Shown: piece by piece, positions 42,887 through 52,039 of the stretch
How positions within the stretch are numbered: the first letter of the stretch is position 1
How the letters are laid out: every line of letters begins with the position of its first letter
Source: Denitromonas sp.
GTDB lineage: Bacteria; Pseudomonadota; Gammaproteobacteria; Burkholderiales; Rhodocyclaceae
NCBI RefSeq assembly: GCF_034676725.1
Contig: NZ_JAUCBR010000004.1
Span: forward strand, 2,880,001-2,944,000
Length of the DNA stretch: 64,000 nt
Direction of reading: 5' to 3'
Program-made: the position numbers and the translations under genes
The notes under the pieces: model-generated
The model's input: the letters and a program-made list of their open reading frames with translations, nothing else
The model's database searches: none
What the model was told of the DNA's origin: nothing

Positions 42887-43762
42887 TCACACCCACTGGC
42901 GGCGGCGTTCCATGAGTTTCCAGATCAGCGGGGTGAGCACCAGCTGCATGGTCAGGTCGAGCCGGCCGCCGGGGACCACGATGGTGTTGGCCCGCGACAT
43001 GAAGGAGCCGCTGATCATGTTGAGCAGGTAGGGGAAGTCGACGCCACGCGGATCCTTGAAGCGCACCACTACCATCGATTCCTCCAGCGTCGGGATGTCG
43101 CGGGCGGAGAAGGGGTTAGAGGTGTCCACCACCGGCACCCGCTGGAAGTTGATGTGGGTGTGGGAGAACTGCGGGACGATGTAGTGCACATAGTCGTGCA
43201 TGCGGCGCAGGATGGTGTCCTGCACGGCGTCTTTCGAGTAGCCGCGCAGGCGGGTGTCGCGGTGGAGTTTCTGGATCCACTCCAGGTTGATGGTCGGCAC
43301 TACGCCAATGAGCAGGTCCACATGGCGGGCGATGTTGACATCCTCGGTCACCATGGCGCCGTGCAGGCCCTCGTAGAACAGACAGTCGGTGCCCACCGGC
43401 AGGTCTTCCCATTCAGTGAACGTGCCCATCGGCAGGTTCCAGCGCAGCGACTGGGCTTCGTTGTGCACATAGTGACGACGGCGGCCGGTGGCCGAGTCGC
43501 CGTAGGCGCGGAAGATCTGCTCCAGATCGGTGATCAGGTTGGCTTCGGGGCCGAAATGGCTGATGCCGCGCTCGCCTCGGGCTTCGGCGGCGTCGATCAG
43601 GCGCTTCATCTCGTCGCGGGTGTAGCGATGGAAACTGTCACCCTCGATCACCGCGGCGTTGACGTTCTCGCGATGGAAGATCGCTTCGAAGGTGTGTTTG
43701 ACCGTCGTGGTGCCCGCGCCCGACGAGCCGGTGACGGCAATGATCGGATGCTTCATCGACAT
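42887..43762 (-). CDS. prkB: Phosphoribulokinase
   Basis: A 291-aa class I phosphoribulokinase, which makes ribulose-1,5-bisphosphate. The P-loop is GSSGAGTTT (about 12-20). VIEGDSFHRYTRDEMK (about 38-53), FGPEANLITDLE and the YEGLHGA motif are all present. The start at 43762 follows GGAG; a second ATG two codons on is possible. It sits upstream of tkt, gap, epd and pgk on the same strand, but no Rubisco, CbbR or fructose-bisphosphatase of usual type is in view. Confidence 0.95.
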   Translation of the reverse strand: MSMKHPIIAVTGSSGAGTTTVKHTFEAIFHRENVNAAVIEGDSFHRYTRDEMKRLIDAAEARGERGISHFGPEANLITDLEQIFRAYGDSATGRRRHYVHNEAQSLRWNLPMGTFTEWEDLPVGTDCLFYEGLHGAMVTEDVNIARHVDLLIGVVPTINLEWIQKLHRDTRLRGYSKDAVQDTILRRMHDYVHYIVPQFSHTHINFQRVPVVDTSNPFSARDIPTLEESMVVVRFKDPRGVDFPYLLNMISGSFMSRANTIVVPGGRLDLTMQLVLTPLIWKLMERRRQWV

Positions 43763-43795
43763 GGTGGAACTCCGGGAAAAAGAATCCGATGAGAA

Positions 43796-44605
43796 TCAGG
43801 AGTGGCTGGAAATCCAGGTGCGCCACTGCTGGAACAGCCCCGGGCTGGCCGCGGCAATGACGCCGCGCTTGACCGCCGGTCCGGCCATCAGGTCGCCGCC
43901 GTCGAGGGCTGCGCATTCGCCGCCGGCTTCCTGCAGGATCAGCCGGCCGGCCGCGTAGTCCCAAAGCATCTGGCCGCCATGGATGTAGACGTCGAGCCGC
44001 CCGGCGGCGACAAAGCACCACTCCAGCGCGCTGGAGCCGAAATTACGCTGCGAATAGTACGGTGGGCGCACGGCGAGCTCGTCGCCCAGGTGGTGGCTGA
44101 CGCGCTTGAAGTCGACGCCGGCGACCGCGTCGCAGAGGCGCACCGCCGGTTCGCGCAAGGGCAATTCGGTGCCGTTCAGGAAGGCGCCAGCGCCGGCGGC
44201 CGCGTAGAAGCACTCGTCGGTGACCGGGTTGTACACCACGCCGAAGCGCGGCTCATGATCCATCAGGTAGGCGATCGACACCGCAAAAAAAGGAATGCCG
44301 TTGGCAAAATTGGTGGTGCCGTCGATCGGGTCGATGCACCACAGGCCGCGCTTGCCTTCCGACCACAACCGGGCTTGCTGCTCGGGACTCATTTCTTCAC
44401 CGAGGACCGGGCCGGGCGCCAGCCCGGGCAGAGCCTTGGCAAACATGCGTTGTGACTCGAGATCGGCCTCGGTAAACAGCGAGCCGTCGTTTTTCTTCTG
44501 GCGCGCGGTCTTGAGGTGCCGGGGCAGGATCACGTCGCGGGAGATATCCCGGACGACCGATTCGAGGGCTCGGGCGCGAGACAGGCGCTTGGCGGCAGTA
44601 TTCAT
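43796..44605 (-). CDS. Inositol monophosphatase family protein
   Basis: A 269-aa Mg-dependent phosphatase. Metal-binding motifs are GEEMS (about 69-73), CIDPIDGTTNFANG (about 91-104) and WDYAAG (about 214-219). Substrates in the family include inositol phosphates, 3'-phosphoadenosine-5'-phosphate and fructose-1,6-bisphosphate. Its place just before prkB makes a role as sugar bisphosphatase conceivable, but the sequence does not decide. The start at 44605 is the first Met with normal family spacing. Confidence 0.85.
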   Translation of the reverse strand: MNTAAKRLSRARALESVVRDISRDVILPRHLKTARQKKNDGSLFTEADLESQRMFAKALPGLAPGPVLGEEMSPEQQARLWSEGKRGLWCIDPIDGTTNFANGIPFFAVSIAYLMDHEPRFGVVYNPVTDECFYAAAGAGAFLNGTELPLREPAVRLCDAVAGVDFKRVSHHLGDELAVRPPYYSQRNFGSSALEWCFVAAGRLDVYIHGGQMLWDYAAGRLILQEAGGECAALDGGDLMAGPAVKRGVIAAASPGLFQQWRTWISSHS

Positions 44606-44768
44606 GCGCAAATTTCCTGCGGTTGGGCCGCTCGGCGACCGGACTGACCGGAGCAGGGGCCCCAGCATGAGCGGCCGAAGCCGGGGTGACACTGCCGACA
44701 AACGAAGGCGGCTGTCGCAGGCCGCCGCAGAAGCATCGAGCAGTGCAAATTCCTGTCGAAGCCGACCC

Positions 44769-44774
44769 TATAAT
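44769..44774 (+). promoter_or_regulatory. TATAAT box directly upstream of rsmE
   Basis: A perfect -10 box ends seven bases before the ATG at 44781, so transcription would begin at about the start codon and the mRNA would be leaderless. No good -35 was found. Confidence 0.35.
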
Positions 44775-44780
44775 AGCATG

Positions 44781-45500
44781 ATGATTCATCGATTCTTTTG
44801 CCCAGGCCCCCTGTCCGCGGGCGCTTCCGTGGTTCTGCCCGACGATGCCGCCCATCATGCGACGCGGGTCTTGCGCCTGCGCGCCGAGTCCGCCGTCGAG
44901 CTCTTCGATGGTGCGGGGACGGCCTGCCCCGGCACATTGCTATCGACCAAGGCGCCGGTCAGTGTCGCGTTGGGGGCGCCGCGCCCGGTCGAGCCCGAGC
45001 CGCGTTGCCACATTACGCTGGTACAGGCGCTGGCCAGTGGCGACAAGATGGACTGGGTGGTGCAAAAGGCCGTGGAGCTTGGGGTCAGCGTGATCCAGCC
45101 GGTAGCGGCGAAGCGCTCGGTGCTCCGGCTCGACGGCGCGCGGGCCGACAAGCGTGTGGCGCACTGGCAGAAGGTGGCGGTGTCTGCCTGTGAGCAGAGC
45201 GGGCGCAACCGGCTGCCGGAGATTGCGCCGGTGTGTTCGCTTGAGCATTGGCTGGCGACGGCATCGGGCGGCTGGGTGCTCGCACCGGCGGCGGCGCAGG
45301 CCTTGCGCACGCGCGCGGCGCCGCAGGACGGGCGGATCTGTTTGCTGGTCGGGCCGGAAGGCGGGTGGGACGATGCCGAGCTGGCCGCCATGCGGGTGCG
45401 AGGCATCGAGGCGGTGTCGCTGGGGCCTCGCGTGTTGCGCACCGAAACGGCCGGGCTGGCCGCCGTGGCGGCAATACAGGCCCTGTGGGGAGACTACTGA
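44781..45500 (+). CDS. rsmE: 16S rRNA (uracil1498-N3) methyltransferase
   Basis: A 239-aa SPOUT methyltransferase. The N-terminal PUA-like part (1-70) contains DDAAHHATRVLRLRAESAVE. The knotted C-terminal part has ALASGDKMDWVVQKAVELGV (about 86-105), LLVGPEGGWDDAELAAM and SLGPRVLRTETAGLAAVAAI, all typical of RsmE. Translation starts at one of two adjacent ATGs (44778 or 44781). Divergent from the inositol-phosphatase gene. Confidence 0.93.
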   Translation: MIHRFFCPGPLSAGASVVLPDDAAHHATRVLRLRAESAVELFDGAGTACPGTLLSTKAPVSVALGAPRPVEPEPRCHITLVQALASGDKMDWVVQKAVELGVSVIQPVAAKRSVLRLDGARADKRVAHWQKVAVSACEQSGRNRLPEIAPVCSLEHWLATASGGWVLAPAAAQALRTRAAPQDGRICLLVGPEGGWDDAELAAMRVRGIEAVSLGPRVLRTETAGLAAVAAIQALWGDY

Positions 45501-45555
45501 GCTAAGCTGACTGACCGCGGTCGCCCGGTGGGCGCTGCGTCCGACAGGAGAGGGC

Positions 45556-47037
45556 ATGTTTGAATCCGCCGAGTTGGGACACACCATCGACAAAGCCACC
45601 TACGCGGCCGAGGAGCCACTGCTGCGGGCCGAGCTGCTCGATGCGCAGTTCGATCTGCGCGAACTGGCCGAATGTGCCGTGGTGGTGCTGATCAACGGGG
45701 TGGACGCCGCCGGCAAGGGCGAGACAGTCAATCTGCTCGGCGAGTGGATGGACCCCCGCCATCTGGTTATCCGCGCCTTTGATCGACCCAGTGACGAGGC
45801 GCGCCAGCGCCCGCCCATGTGGCGCTTCTGGCGCAGCCTGCCGCCCAAGGGGCGGATCGGTATCCTGTTCGGCAACTGGTACCACGAGCCGATCCGACAG
45901 CGGGCCGACCGGAAGATGAAGGCCTCGCGGCTTGACCAGCGCCTGGACGAAATCAACCGCTTCGAGGCCATGCTGGTGCGCGAGGGGGTGTTGCTGGTCA
46001 AGTTCTGGTTTCATCTGTCGCGCGACCGGCAGAAGGCACGCTTCAAGAAACTCGCTGCCGATCCGCTGACGCGCTGGCGGGTGACCGACGCCGACTGGCG
46101 CAACCACAAGCGATACAACAAGCTGCGCGATGTGGCTGAACATGTGTTGCGCCACACCGACACCGCCGAGGCTCCGTGGATCGTGGTCGACGGCTCCGAC
46201 CCCCGCTACCGCGCCCTGCGCGTCGGCCGTATTTTGCTCGCCGCCATGCGCAAGCGCCTGGGTACGGCGCGTCAATGGCGCGCACGGTTGAGCGTTGCGC
46301 CAATGGCGCCGGCCGATGACGGGCTCACCCTGCTCGATGCCCTGGTGCTCGACCAGCCGATGAGCAAGTCCGACTACGGCCGTGCGCTCGAACGCCTGCA
46401 GGGCCGGTTGGCCCTGCTCACCCGCCGCGCCAACTTCAGCAAGCGGGCGCTGGTGCTGGTGTTTGAGGGGATGGACGCCGCCGGCAAGGGGGGCGCGATC
46501 CGGCGGGTGACGGCGGCGCTCGATGCCCGCCAATACCAAGTGGTGCCGATCGGTGCGCCCACCGAGGAGGAGCGCGCGCAGCCTTATCTGTGGCGTTTCT
46601 GGCGGCATCTGCCGCGGCGTGGCAAGGCGGTGATCTTCGACCGCTCGTGGTATGGCCGCGTCCTGGTCGAGCGGGTCGAAGGTTTCTGCAGCGAGGCGGA
46701 CTGGATGCGCGCCTACCAGGAAATCAACGATTTCGAAGACCAACTGGCCGAGGCGGGTGCGGTGGTCGTCAAGTTCTGGCTGGCGATCAGCCAGGATGAG
46801 CAGCTGGCCCGCTTCAATGCGCGCGCCGAGGAGCCGCACAAGCGCTTCAAGATCACCGACGAAGACTGGCGCAACCGCGAACGCTGGCCGGAGTATGCGC
46901 GCGCCGTGTCGGACATGATCGATCGCACCAGCACCGAGGTGTCGCCGTGGACGCTGGTCGAGGCCGACAACAAACGCTACGCCCGGATCAAGGTGCTCGA
47001 GACCATCTGCAACCGCCTGGAAGCGGCCCTCGACTGA
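45556..47037 (+). CDS. pap: Polyphosphate:AMP phosphotransferase (two-domain PPK2)
   Basis: A 493-aa protein made of two PPK2 domains. Each has a P-loop of the form G-x-DAAGKG: GVDAAGKGE (about 48-56) and GMDAAGKGG (about 306-314). The second domain also has the lid/Walker-B form FDRSWYGRVLVERVEG; the first has the degenerate GNWYHEPIRQR. Family members convert AMP to ADP with polyphosphate, the C-terminal domain being the active one. It lies between rsmE and argA; phoU further on is also linked to phosphate economy. Confidence 0.92.
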   Translation: MFESAELGHTIDKATYAAEEPLLRAELLDAQFDLRELAECAVVVLINGVDAAGKGETVNLLGEWMDPRHLVIRAFDRPSDEARQRPPMWRFWRSLPPKGRIGILFGNWYHEPIRQRADRKMKASRLDQRLDEINRFEAMLVREGVLLVKFWFHLSRDRQKARFKKLAADPLTRWRVTDADWRNHKRYNKLRDVAEHVLRHTDTAEAPWIVVDGSDPRYRALRVGRILLAAMRKRLGTARQWRARLSVAPMAPADDGLTLLDALVLDQPMSKSDYGRALERLQGRLALLTRRANFSKRALVLVFEGMDAAGKGGAIRRVTAALDARQYQVVPIGAPTEEERAQPYLWRFWRHLPRRGKAVIFDRSWYGRVLVERVEGFCSEADWMRAYQEINDFEDQLAEAGAVVVKFWLAISQDEQLARFNARAEEPHKRFKITDEDWRNRERWPEYARAVSDMIDRTSTEVSPWTLVEADNKRYARIKVLETICNRLEAALD

Positions 47038-47138
47038 GCGTCTGCCCTGCGCCGGCGCCCGCCTTGCGATCTGCGGATCACGCTAGAATGGTTGTATTGG
47101 CTGCGCTTGCGGCCCCACCCCTGACTGACGGAGAACCC

Positions 47139-48485
47139 GTGCCGGATACGCTCACCGACCTCGATCCCGCCGACGCGCTGAGCCAGCATTTCGTTGCCTG
47201 GGTGCGCGGCGCTGCGCCGTATATTCACGCCTTCCGTGGCAAGACCTTCGTGATCGGTTTCGGTGGCGAAATCGCCGCCGGCGAGCAGGCGCAGAAGCTG
47301 GCGTACGACTGCAACCTGTTGTCGGCGCTCGGCATCCGGCTGGTGCTGGTGCACGGCGCGCGGCCGCAAATCGACGCCGAGCTGGCCCGCCGCGGGGTCG
47401 AGTCGCGGTTTCACAACAATGTGCGGGTCACCGATGCCGACGCGCTCGATGGCGTCAAGGCTGCCATCGCGGTGACGCGGCTCGAGCTCGAGGCGCTGCT
47501 GTCGCAAGGCCTGCCGAACACCCCCATGGCGGGCAGCTACATCCGCGTTACCGGTGGCAACTTCATCATCGCCCGGCCCGAAGGCGTGGTCGACGGGGTC
47601 GACCTGCAGTTTACCGGCGCCGTGCGCAAGATCCTGGCCGAGGAGATCGCCGCTGACCTGGACCAGCAGAACGTGGTGCTGATCTCGCCGCTGGGCGTGT
47701 CGCCGTCCGGCGAGATCTTCAATCTGCCGCTCGAAAAAGTGGCCGAGGAGGTCGCCGTGGCGCTGTCGGCCGAGAAACTGCTCTATCTGTGCGATGCGCC
47801 GGGCCTGCTGGATGTCGACGGGCAACTGATCGACTCGATCACGGCCGACGCCGCCGAGCGCATGCTGCAGGCCGGGCAGGGCCTGACGGAGGACCTCGAC
47901 CTCTACCTGCCCTGCGCGATTCGTGCCGTGCGCAAGGGCGTGAACCGGGTGCACCTGATCGACCGCGATCGCGACGGCGCGCTGCTTCTCGAGTTCTTCA
48001 CCCACCAGGGGGTGGGCACCGTGGTGTCGCGCGACGTGTTGTTCCGCCTGCGCGAAGCGACCGTGGACGATGTTGGCGCGCTGGTCAGCCTGCTCGCGCC
48101 GCTGGAAGCCGATGGCACGCTGGTGCGCCGCGGGCGCGAGCTGCTGGAGCAGGAGATCACCCGCTTTTCGGTGGTCGAGCACGACGGCATGCTGGTCGGA
48201 TGTGCTGCGCTGTACCCGTTCAGCGACGAGCGGGCGGCCGAGCTGGCGTGCCTGGCCGTGATGGCGGAGTATCGCGAAGCCGGGCTCGGCGAAATGCTGC
48301 TGCGGCGCATGGAGCGTCGCGCCCGCGAGCAATCACTCGAGGCCTTGTTTGTCCTCACCACGCGCACGGCACACTGGTTCCGTGAGCGGGGGTTTGTTGA
48401 AGTCGGACCGGAGCGCTTACCGTCGAAAAAGCGCGATCTGTACAACTTTCAGCGTCGGTCGAAGGTGCTGGTCAAGACCATCTGA
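47139..48485 (+). CDS. argA: N-acetylglutamate synthase
   Basis: A 448-aa bifunctional-looking protein: an amino-acid-kinase fold (about 30-290: FVIGFGGEIAAGEQAQKLAY, VLVHGARPQIDAELARRGVE) and a C-terminal GNAT acetyltransferase domain (about 300-445, with YREAGLGEMLLRRMERRA as the acetyl-CoA site). This is classical ArgA, first step of arginine synthesis. The GTG at 47139 has GGAG seven bases upstream and gives the usual length; an ATG at 47088 is an alternative. Confidence 0.93.
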   Translation: MPDTLTDLDPADALSQHFVAWVRGAAPYIHAFRGKTFVIGFGGEIAAGEQAQKLAYDCNLLSALGIRLVLVHGARPQIDAELARRGVESRFHNNVRVTDADALDGVKAAIAVTRLELEALLSQGLPNTPMAGSYIRVTGGNFIIARPEGVVDGVDLQFTGAVRKILAEEIAADLDQQNVVLISPLGVSPSGEIFNLPLEKVAEEVAVALSAEKLLYLCDAPGLLDVDGQLIDSITADAAERMLQAGQGLTEDLDLYLPCAIRAVRKGVNRVHLIDRDRDGALLLEFFTHQGVGTVVSRDVLFRLREATVDDVGALVSLLAPLEADGTLVRRGRELLEQEITRFSVVEHDGMLVGCAALYPFSDERAAELACLAVMAEYREAGLGEMLLRRMERRAREQSLEALFVLTTRTAHWFRERGFVEVGPERLPSKKRDLYNFQRRSKVLVKTI

Positions 48486-48527
48486 AGTCAGCACAACCGA
48501 TGGCCGGATGTCCTGGGGAGGGCGGTC

Positions 48528-50063
48528 ATGGCGCGAAGGGAGAAGTGGTGGCAGGCGTTCCTGCCGCTATGGCAGGCGGCGCTCGTGGGCGCGGCGGCCC
48601 TGGCGGGCAATGGCCTGGCGCGGGCGGCGGGGGCCGGGCAGGCTGGCGCGGCATTCGCGGCGGCCTCGGCCGCTGCGGCGGTGGCCTGGGGCGTGCTGCT
48701 GCTCGCCGAGCGCCGGGCTGCCGAGGGCGCCCGCTTGCGCCTGATCGCCGAGACCAGTGCCGGGGTCGAGGCCGCCTTATCACCCAGCGGCCGGCTGGAG
48801 TGGATCAGCCCGTCGATTGAATCCCTCGCCGGTTACACCGCCGAGCAGTGCCGTCATGCGGCCGATCTGGTTGCGCTGCTTGTCGACCCGCTCGACCAGG
48901 CCTACGCCCGCGATCTGTGGCGACAGGCCCAGGCGGGCACGGCCGGCGAGGCGGAGTTGCGATTCTGCCACCGTCGCGGCGAGACGATCTGGGTGGGGTG
49001 CCGCTGGCAGTGCGTGCGCGATGCTGGTGGTGCACTGTCGATGCTCCGGGTATCGATGTCGAGCGCCCAGGTACGCAAGGCCACCGAACTGCAGCTGCTC
49101 GAGACCGTGGCGGCATTGCGCCGCGCCCAGGGGCTGAGCGAACACTACCTGGCGCGCAACCGCGATGAACGCCAGCGGCTCAAGGCCTTGCTGGACGTGA
49201 TCGACCTGGGCATCCTCTTCGTCGATGCGGACTGCCGCGTCCGCTATACCAACCCGGCCCTGAGCCGGATCTGGTCGTTTGAACAGCATGGCGACGCCTT
49301 GCTGGGCATGCGCGACACACGTCTGCTCCAGGGGGCGCTGACCCGGCTCGACTCGCCCGACGACTATCGCGCCCATGTGGCGGCCACGCAAGGGCTGCGT
49401 GCGCGCTCGGCGCCGTATGAAATCGCGTTTGCCGACGGCCGGCGTGTGCGGGAAGTGTCTGTGATGCTGACGGCCGAAGGGACCAACCGCTCGCTGGGGC
49501 GGCTGTGGGTCTTCGAGGATGTGACTGAGCAGCGGCAGGCCTCCGAGGCGCTGGTCAGGCTGGCCGAGCGCGACGCGCTGACGAATCTGTACAACCGGCG
49601 TCGCTTTCATGACGCCCTCGAAGCCAGCCTGGCCGGGGCCCAGCGGGGCGCGGCGCAGATCGGCTTGATGATGTTCGACCTTGACGGTTTCAAGCCGATC
49701 AACGACCGGCTGGGGCATCAGAAGGGCGACGAAGTGCTGGTCGCCGTCGCCCGGGCCATCCGACGGGTGGTTCGGCGCAACGAGCAGTTGTTCCGCGTCG
49801 GTGGCGATGAATTTGCCATCCTGATCGCCGATGCCAACCCGGTCGCGCTGCAGGAACTGGCCCAGCGGGTGGTGGCCGAGGTCGCAGGGATCCAGGTGGC
49901 GGGAACGACGATCAGTGCGAGCGTGGGCTACGCGTGTTACCCGGGCGACGCACAGTCTCAGGACGCGCTGGTGGCGGCGGCCGATTCGGCCATGTACCGG
50001 GCCAAGTCGGCCGGTAAGAACTGTTGGCAGACCTGCAACCCGCAAGGTGTTGAGCGCCACTGA
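48528..50063 (+). CDS. Membrane-anchored PAS-GGDEF diguanylate cyclase
   Basis: A 511-aa protein: two weak hydrophobic segments (about 13-60), two PAS-like domains (about 70-180 and 215-325) and a GGDEF domain (about 345-500). The active loop is VGGDEFAIL and the domain begins ERDALTNLYNRRRF, so it should make cyclic di-GMP. The usual RxxD inhibitory site five residues before the loop is not present (RNEQLFR there), which suggests no product feedback. It starts 42 nt after argA on the same strand. Confidence 0.92.
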   Translation: MARREKWWQAFLPLWQAALVGAAALAGNGLARAAGAGQAGAAFAAASAAAAVAWGVLLLAERRAAEGARLRLIAETSAGVEAALSPSGRLEWISPSIESLAGYTAEQCRHAADLVALLVDPLDQAYARDLWRQAQAGTAGEAELRFCHRRGETIWVGCRWQCVRDAGGALSMLRVSMSSAQVRKATELQLLETVAALRRAQGLSEHYLARNRDERQRLKALLDVIDLGILFVDADCRVRYTNPALSRIWSFEQHGDALLGMRDTRLLQGALTRLDSPDDYRAHVAATQGLRARSAPYEIAFADGRRVREVSVMLTAEGTNRSLGRLWVFEDVTEQRQASEALVRLAERDALTNLYNRRRFHDALEASLAGAQRGAAQIGLMMFDLDGFKPINDRLGHQKGDEVLVAVARAIRRVVRRNEQLFRVGGDEFAILIADANPVALQELAQRVVAEVAGIQVAGTTISASVGYACYPGDAQSQDALVAAADSAMYRAKSAGKNCWQTCNPQGVERH

Positions 50064-50132
50064 CGGGCGCTGCCGTCTTTTCCGTTAAAATGCGGCCCTG
50101 ATGGCCCATTGATTTTGAAACAGGTGACGATA

Positions 50133-50405
50133 ATGGCAAGAATGGTTCAGTGCGTGAAGCTCGGTCGCGAGGCCGAAGGTCTTGAACGGCCGCCGGTGCC
50201 CGGCGAGATGGGCAAGCGGGTGTACGAGAATGTCTCCAAGGAGGCGTGGGGGCAGTGGGTCAAGCACCAGACCATGCTGATCAACGAGAACCGCCTGAAC
50301 CTGATGGATGCGCGCGCGCGAAAGTATCTGTCGGAGCAGATGGAGCGCTATTTCTTTGGCGGCGGGGCGGACGAAATCGGTGGCTATGTGCCGCCGCAAA
50401 GCTGA
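50133..50405 (+). CDS. yggX: Fe(2+)-trafficking/oxidative damage protection protein YggX
   Basis: A 90-aa protein with the whole YggX pattern: MARMVQCVKLGREAEGL (Cys7), FERPP-like LERPPVPGEMGKRVYENVSK, QTMLINENRLNLMDARARKY and YFFGGGADEIGGYVPP. It protects iron-sulfur enzymes. The short upstream extension is not needed. It is followed by a bidirectional terminator. Confidence 0.96.
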   Translation: MARMVQCVKLGREAEGLERPPVPGEMGKRVYENVSKEAWGQWVKHQTMLINENRLNLMDARARKYLSEQMERYFFGGGADEIGGYVPPQS

Positions 50406-50422
50406 GCCCGAGGGCAGAAAGC

Positions 50423-50452
50423 AAAAAGGGACGGCCGGGCCGTCCCTTTTTT
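50423..50452. terminator. Bidirectional terminator between yggX and phoU
   Basis: AAAAAGGGACGGC (50423-50435) pairs with GCCGTCCCTTTTT (50439-50451). A-run on one side and T-run on the other allow termination from both directions. The tail reads TTTTTTATTTC (50447-50457), the same eleven bases as at the ICE left end (1753-1763). Confidence 0.93.
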
Positions 50453-50467
50453 ATTTCCTGCCCGGCC

Positions 50468-51169
50468 TTATTCCGACGCGGCTTCGCGCTCGATGTTGGC
50501 CAGACCGGTGTGGCGCACATCCTGGCCCTTGACCATGTAGATGACGTATTCGGACATGTTCTTGGCGTGGTCGCCGATGCGTTCGATGGCCTTGGCCATG
50601 AACAGGATGTCGATGCCGCGCGAGATCGTGCGCGCATCTTCCATCACGAAGGTGATCAGCTGCCGGATGATGCCCTTGAACTCGGCATCGACCTCCTTGT
50701 CCTGGCGGACCACCTCGGCGGCGGCGGTCATGTCGAGGCGGGCGAAAGCGTCAAGCGATTTGCGCAGCATGTCGACGGCCAGGCTGGCGGCGTGGCGCAA
50801 TTCGATGCGCGGTACGAAGACCGAGTCGCTCGAGTGCAGCCGCTTGCCCATCTTGGCAATCTTCTTGGCCTCGTCGCCGATGCGCTCGAGGTCGGTGATG
50901 GCCTTGACGACGGACATCACCAGACGCAGGTCATTGGCGGCGGGCTGGCGCTTGGCGATGATCTGGATGCAGGCATCGTCCAGCTCGAGTTCGAGCAGGT
51001 TGATGTGATGATCGTGGTCGATGACCTCTTCGAGCGCCGCCACGTCGCCGGCAGCGAGTGCTTCGATGGCCTTGGCGATCTGCAGTTCCACCATGCCGCC
51101 CATTTGCAGGACGCGGGTGCGGATGTTTTCAAGCTCGGAGTCGAATTGCTTGGAGGTATGGTCAGTCAT
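50468..51169 (-). CDS. phoU: Phosphate-specific transport system regulator PhoU
   Basis: A 233-aa all-helical protein. The repeated PhoU motif is readable: EVIDHDHHINLLELELDDAC (about 48-67) and VVRQDKEVDAEFKGIIRQLI (about 142-161), with ERIGDEAKKIAKM and ERIGDHAKNMSEY in the two halves. It couples Pst transport to PhoR signalling. The pst and phoBR genes are not in view. Confidence 0.96.
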   Translation of the reverse strand: MTDHTSKQFDSELENIRTRVLQMGGMVELQIAKAIEALAAGDVAALEEVIDHDHHINLLELELDDACIQIIAKRQPAANDLRLVMSVVKAITDLERIGDEAKKIAKMGKRLHSSDSVFVPRIELRHAASLAVDMLRKSLDAFARLDMTAAAEVVRQDKEVDAEFKGIIRQLITFVMEDARTISRGIDILFMAKAIERIGDHAKNMSEYVIYMVKGQDVRHTGLANIEREAASE

Positions 51170-51234
51170 GGGGCACAGGGCAGCGCAGGGAGATCGAAGG
51201 GAGCAAAATACTGCGAATAGATGACAGTTTGATG

Positions 51235-51897
51235 TCAGACGGCATCGATGCGTCGTACACCGTCGGCCGTCGCCAGCAACAGGGTGTCCGCACCGCGACG
51301 GGCAAACAGGCCGTTGGTGACCACGCCGACGAGCTGGTTGAGCTCGCTCTCGAGTTGTACCGGATCGGTGATCCGGAGGCCGTGGACGTCAATGATCACG
51401 TTGCCGTTGTCGGTGGTGAAACCCTCTCGCAGCACCGGCTTTCCACCCAGGGTGGCCAGCGCACGGGCGACCTGGGCGCGCGCCATGGGGATGACTTCGA
51501 CCGGTAGCGGGAAGCGCCCCAGCACGTCGACCTGCTTGCTGGTATCGCAGATGCAGACGAAACGACCAGCCACGGCGGCGACGATCTTTTCGCGGGTCAG
51601 GGCGCCGCCACCGCCCTTGATCATGGCCAGCGAGGCGTCGATTTCGTCGGCCCCGTCGACATAGACCGGCAGCTCGGTCACGTCGTTGAGGTCGAACAGG
51701 GCGATGCCGTGGGCGGCCAGGCGCTGCGCGCTGGCTTCCGAGCTGGCGACGGCGCCACGGATCCGGTCTTTCATGCGGCCCAGGCCGTCGATAAAGAAAT
51801 TGGCGGTCGAGCCCGTGCCGACGCCGACGATGCTGCCGTCGATGACAAAGTCGAGGGCGGCTTCGGCCGCGGCTTTTTTCAGTTCATCTTGCGTCAT
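51235..51897 (-). CDS. rpiA: Ribose-5-phosphate isomerase A
   Basis: A 220-aa enzyme interconverting ribose-5-phosphate and ribulose-5-phosphate. Family motifs are VGVGTGSTANFFIDGLG (about 27-43), VDGADEIDASLAMIKGGGGA (about 83-102, catalytic Asp/Glu) and EKIVAAVAGRFVCICDTSK. It supplies the substrate for the phosphoribulokinase encoded at 42887, though on a different transcript. Confidence 0.96.
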   Translation of the reverse strand: MTQDELKKAAAEAALDFVIDGSIVGVGTGSTANFFIDGLGRMKDRIRGAVASSEASAQRLAAHGIALFDLNDVTELPVYVDGADEIDASLAMIKGGGGALTREKIVAAVAGRFVCICDTSKQVDVLGRFPLPVEVIPMARAQVARALATLGGKPVLREGFTTDNGNVIIDVHGLRITDPVQLESELNQLVGVVTNGLFARRGADTLLLATADGVRRIDAV

Positions 51898-52039
51898 GGG
51901 GCGTTCACGTCGGGGCTGGAGTGAGAGCATTCTACCGAAATGCGCGGGAGAGAATCTTGTGAAACCCTGTCACGTGCCTTGTTGTTGCCATGCTGGCAGG
52001 CGATGATGGCCGTTCGACCCGAAGATATGGAGATGAGGC

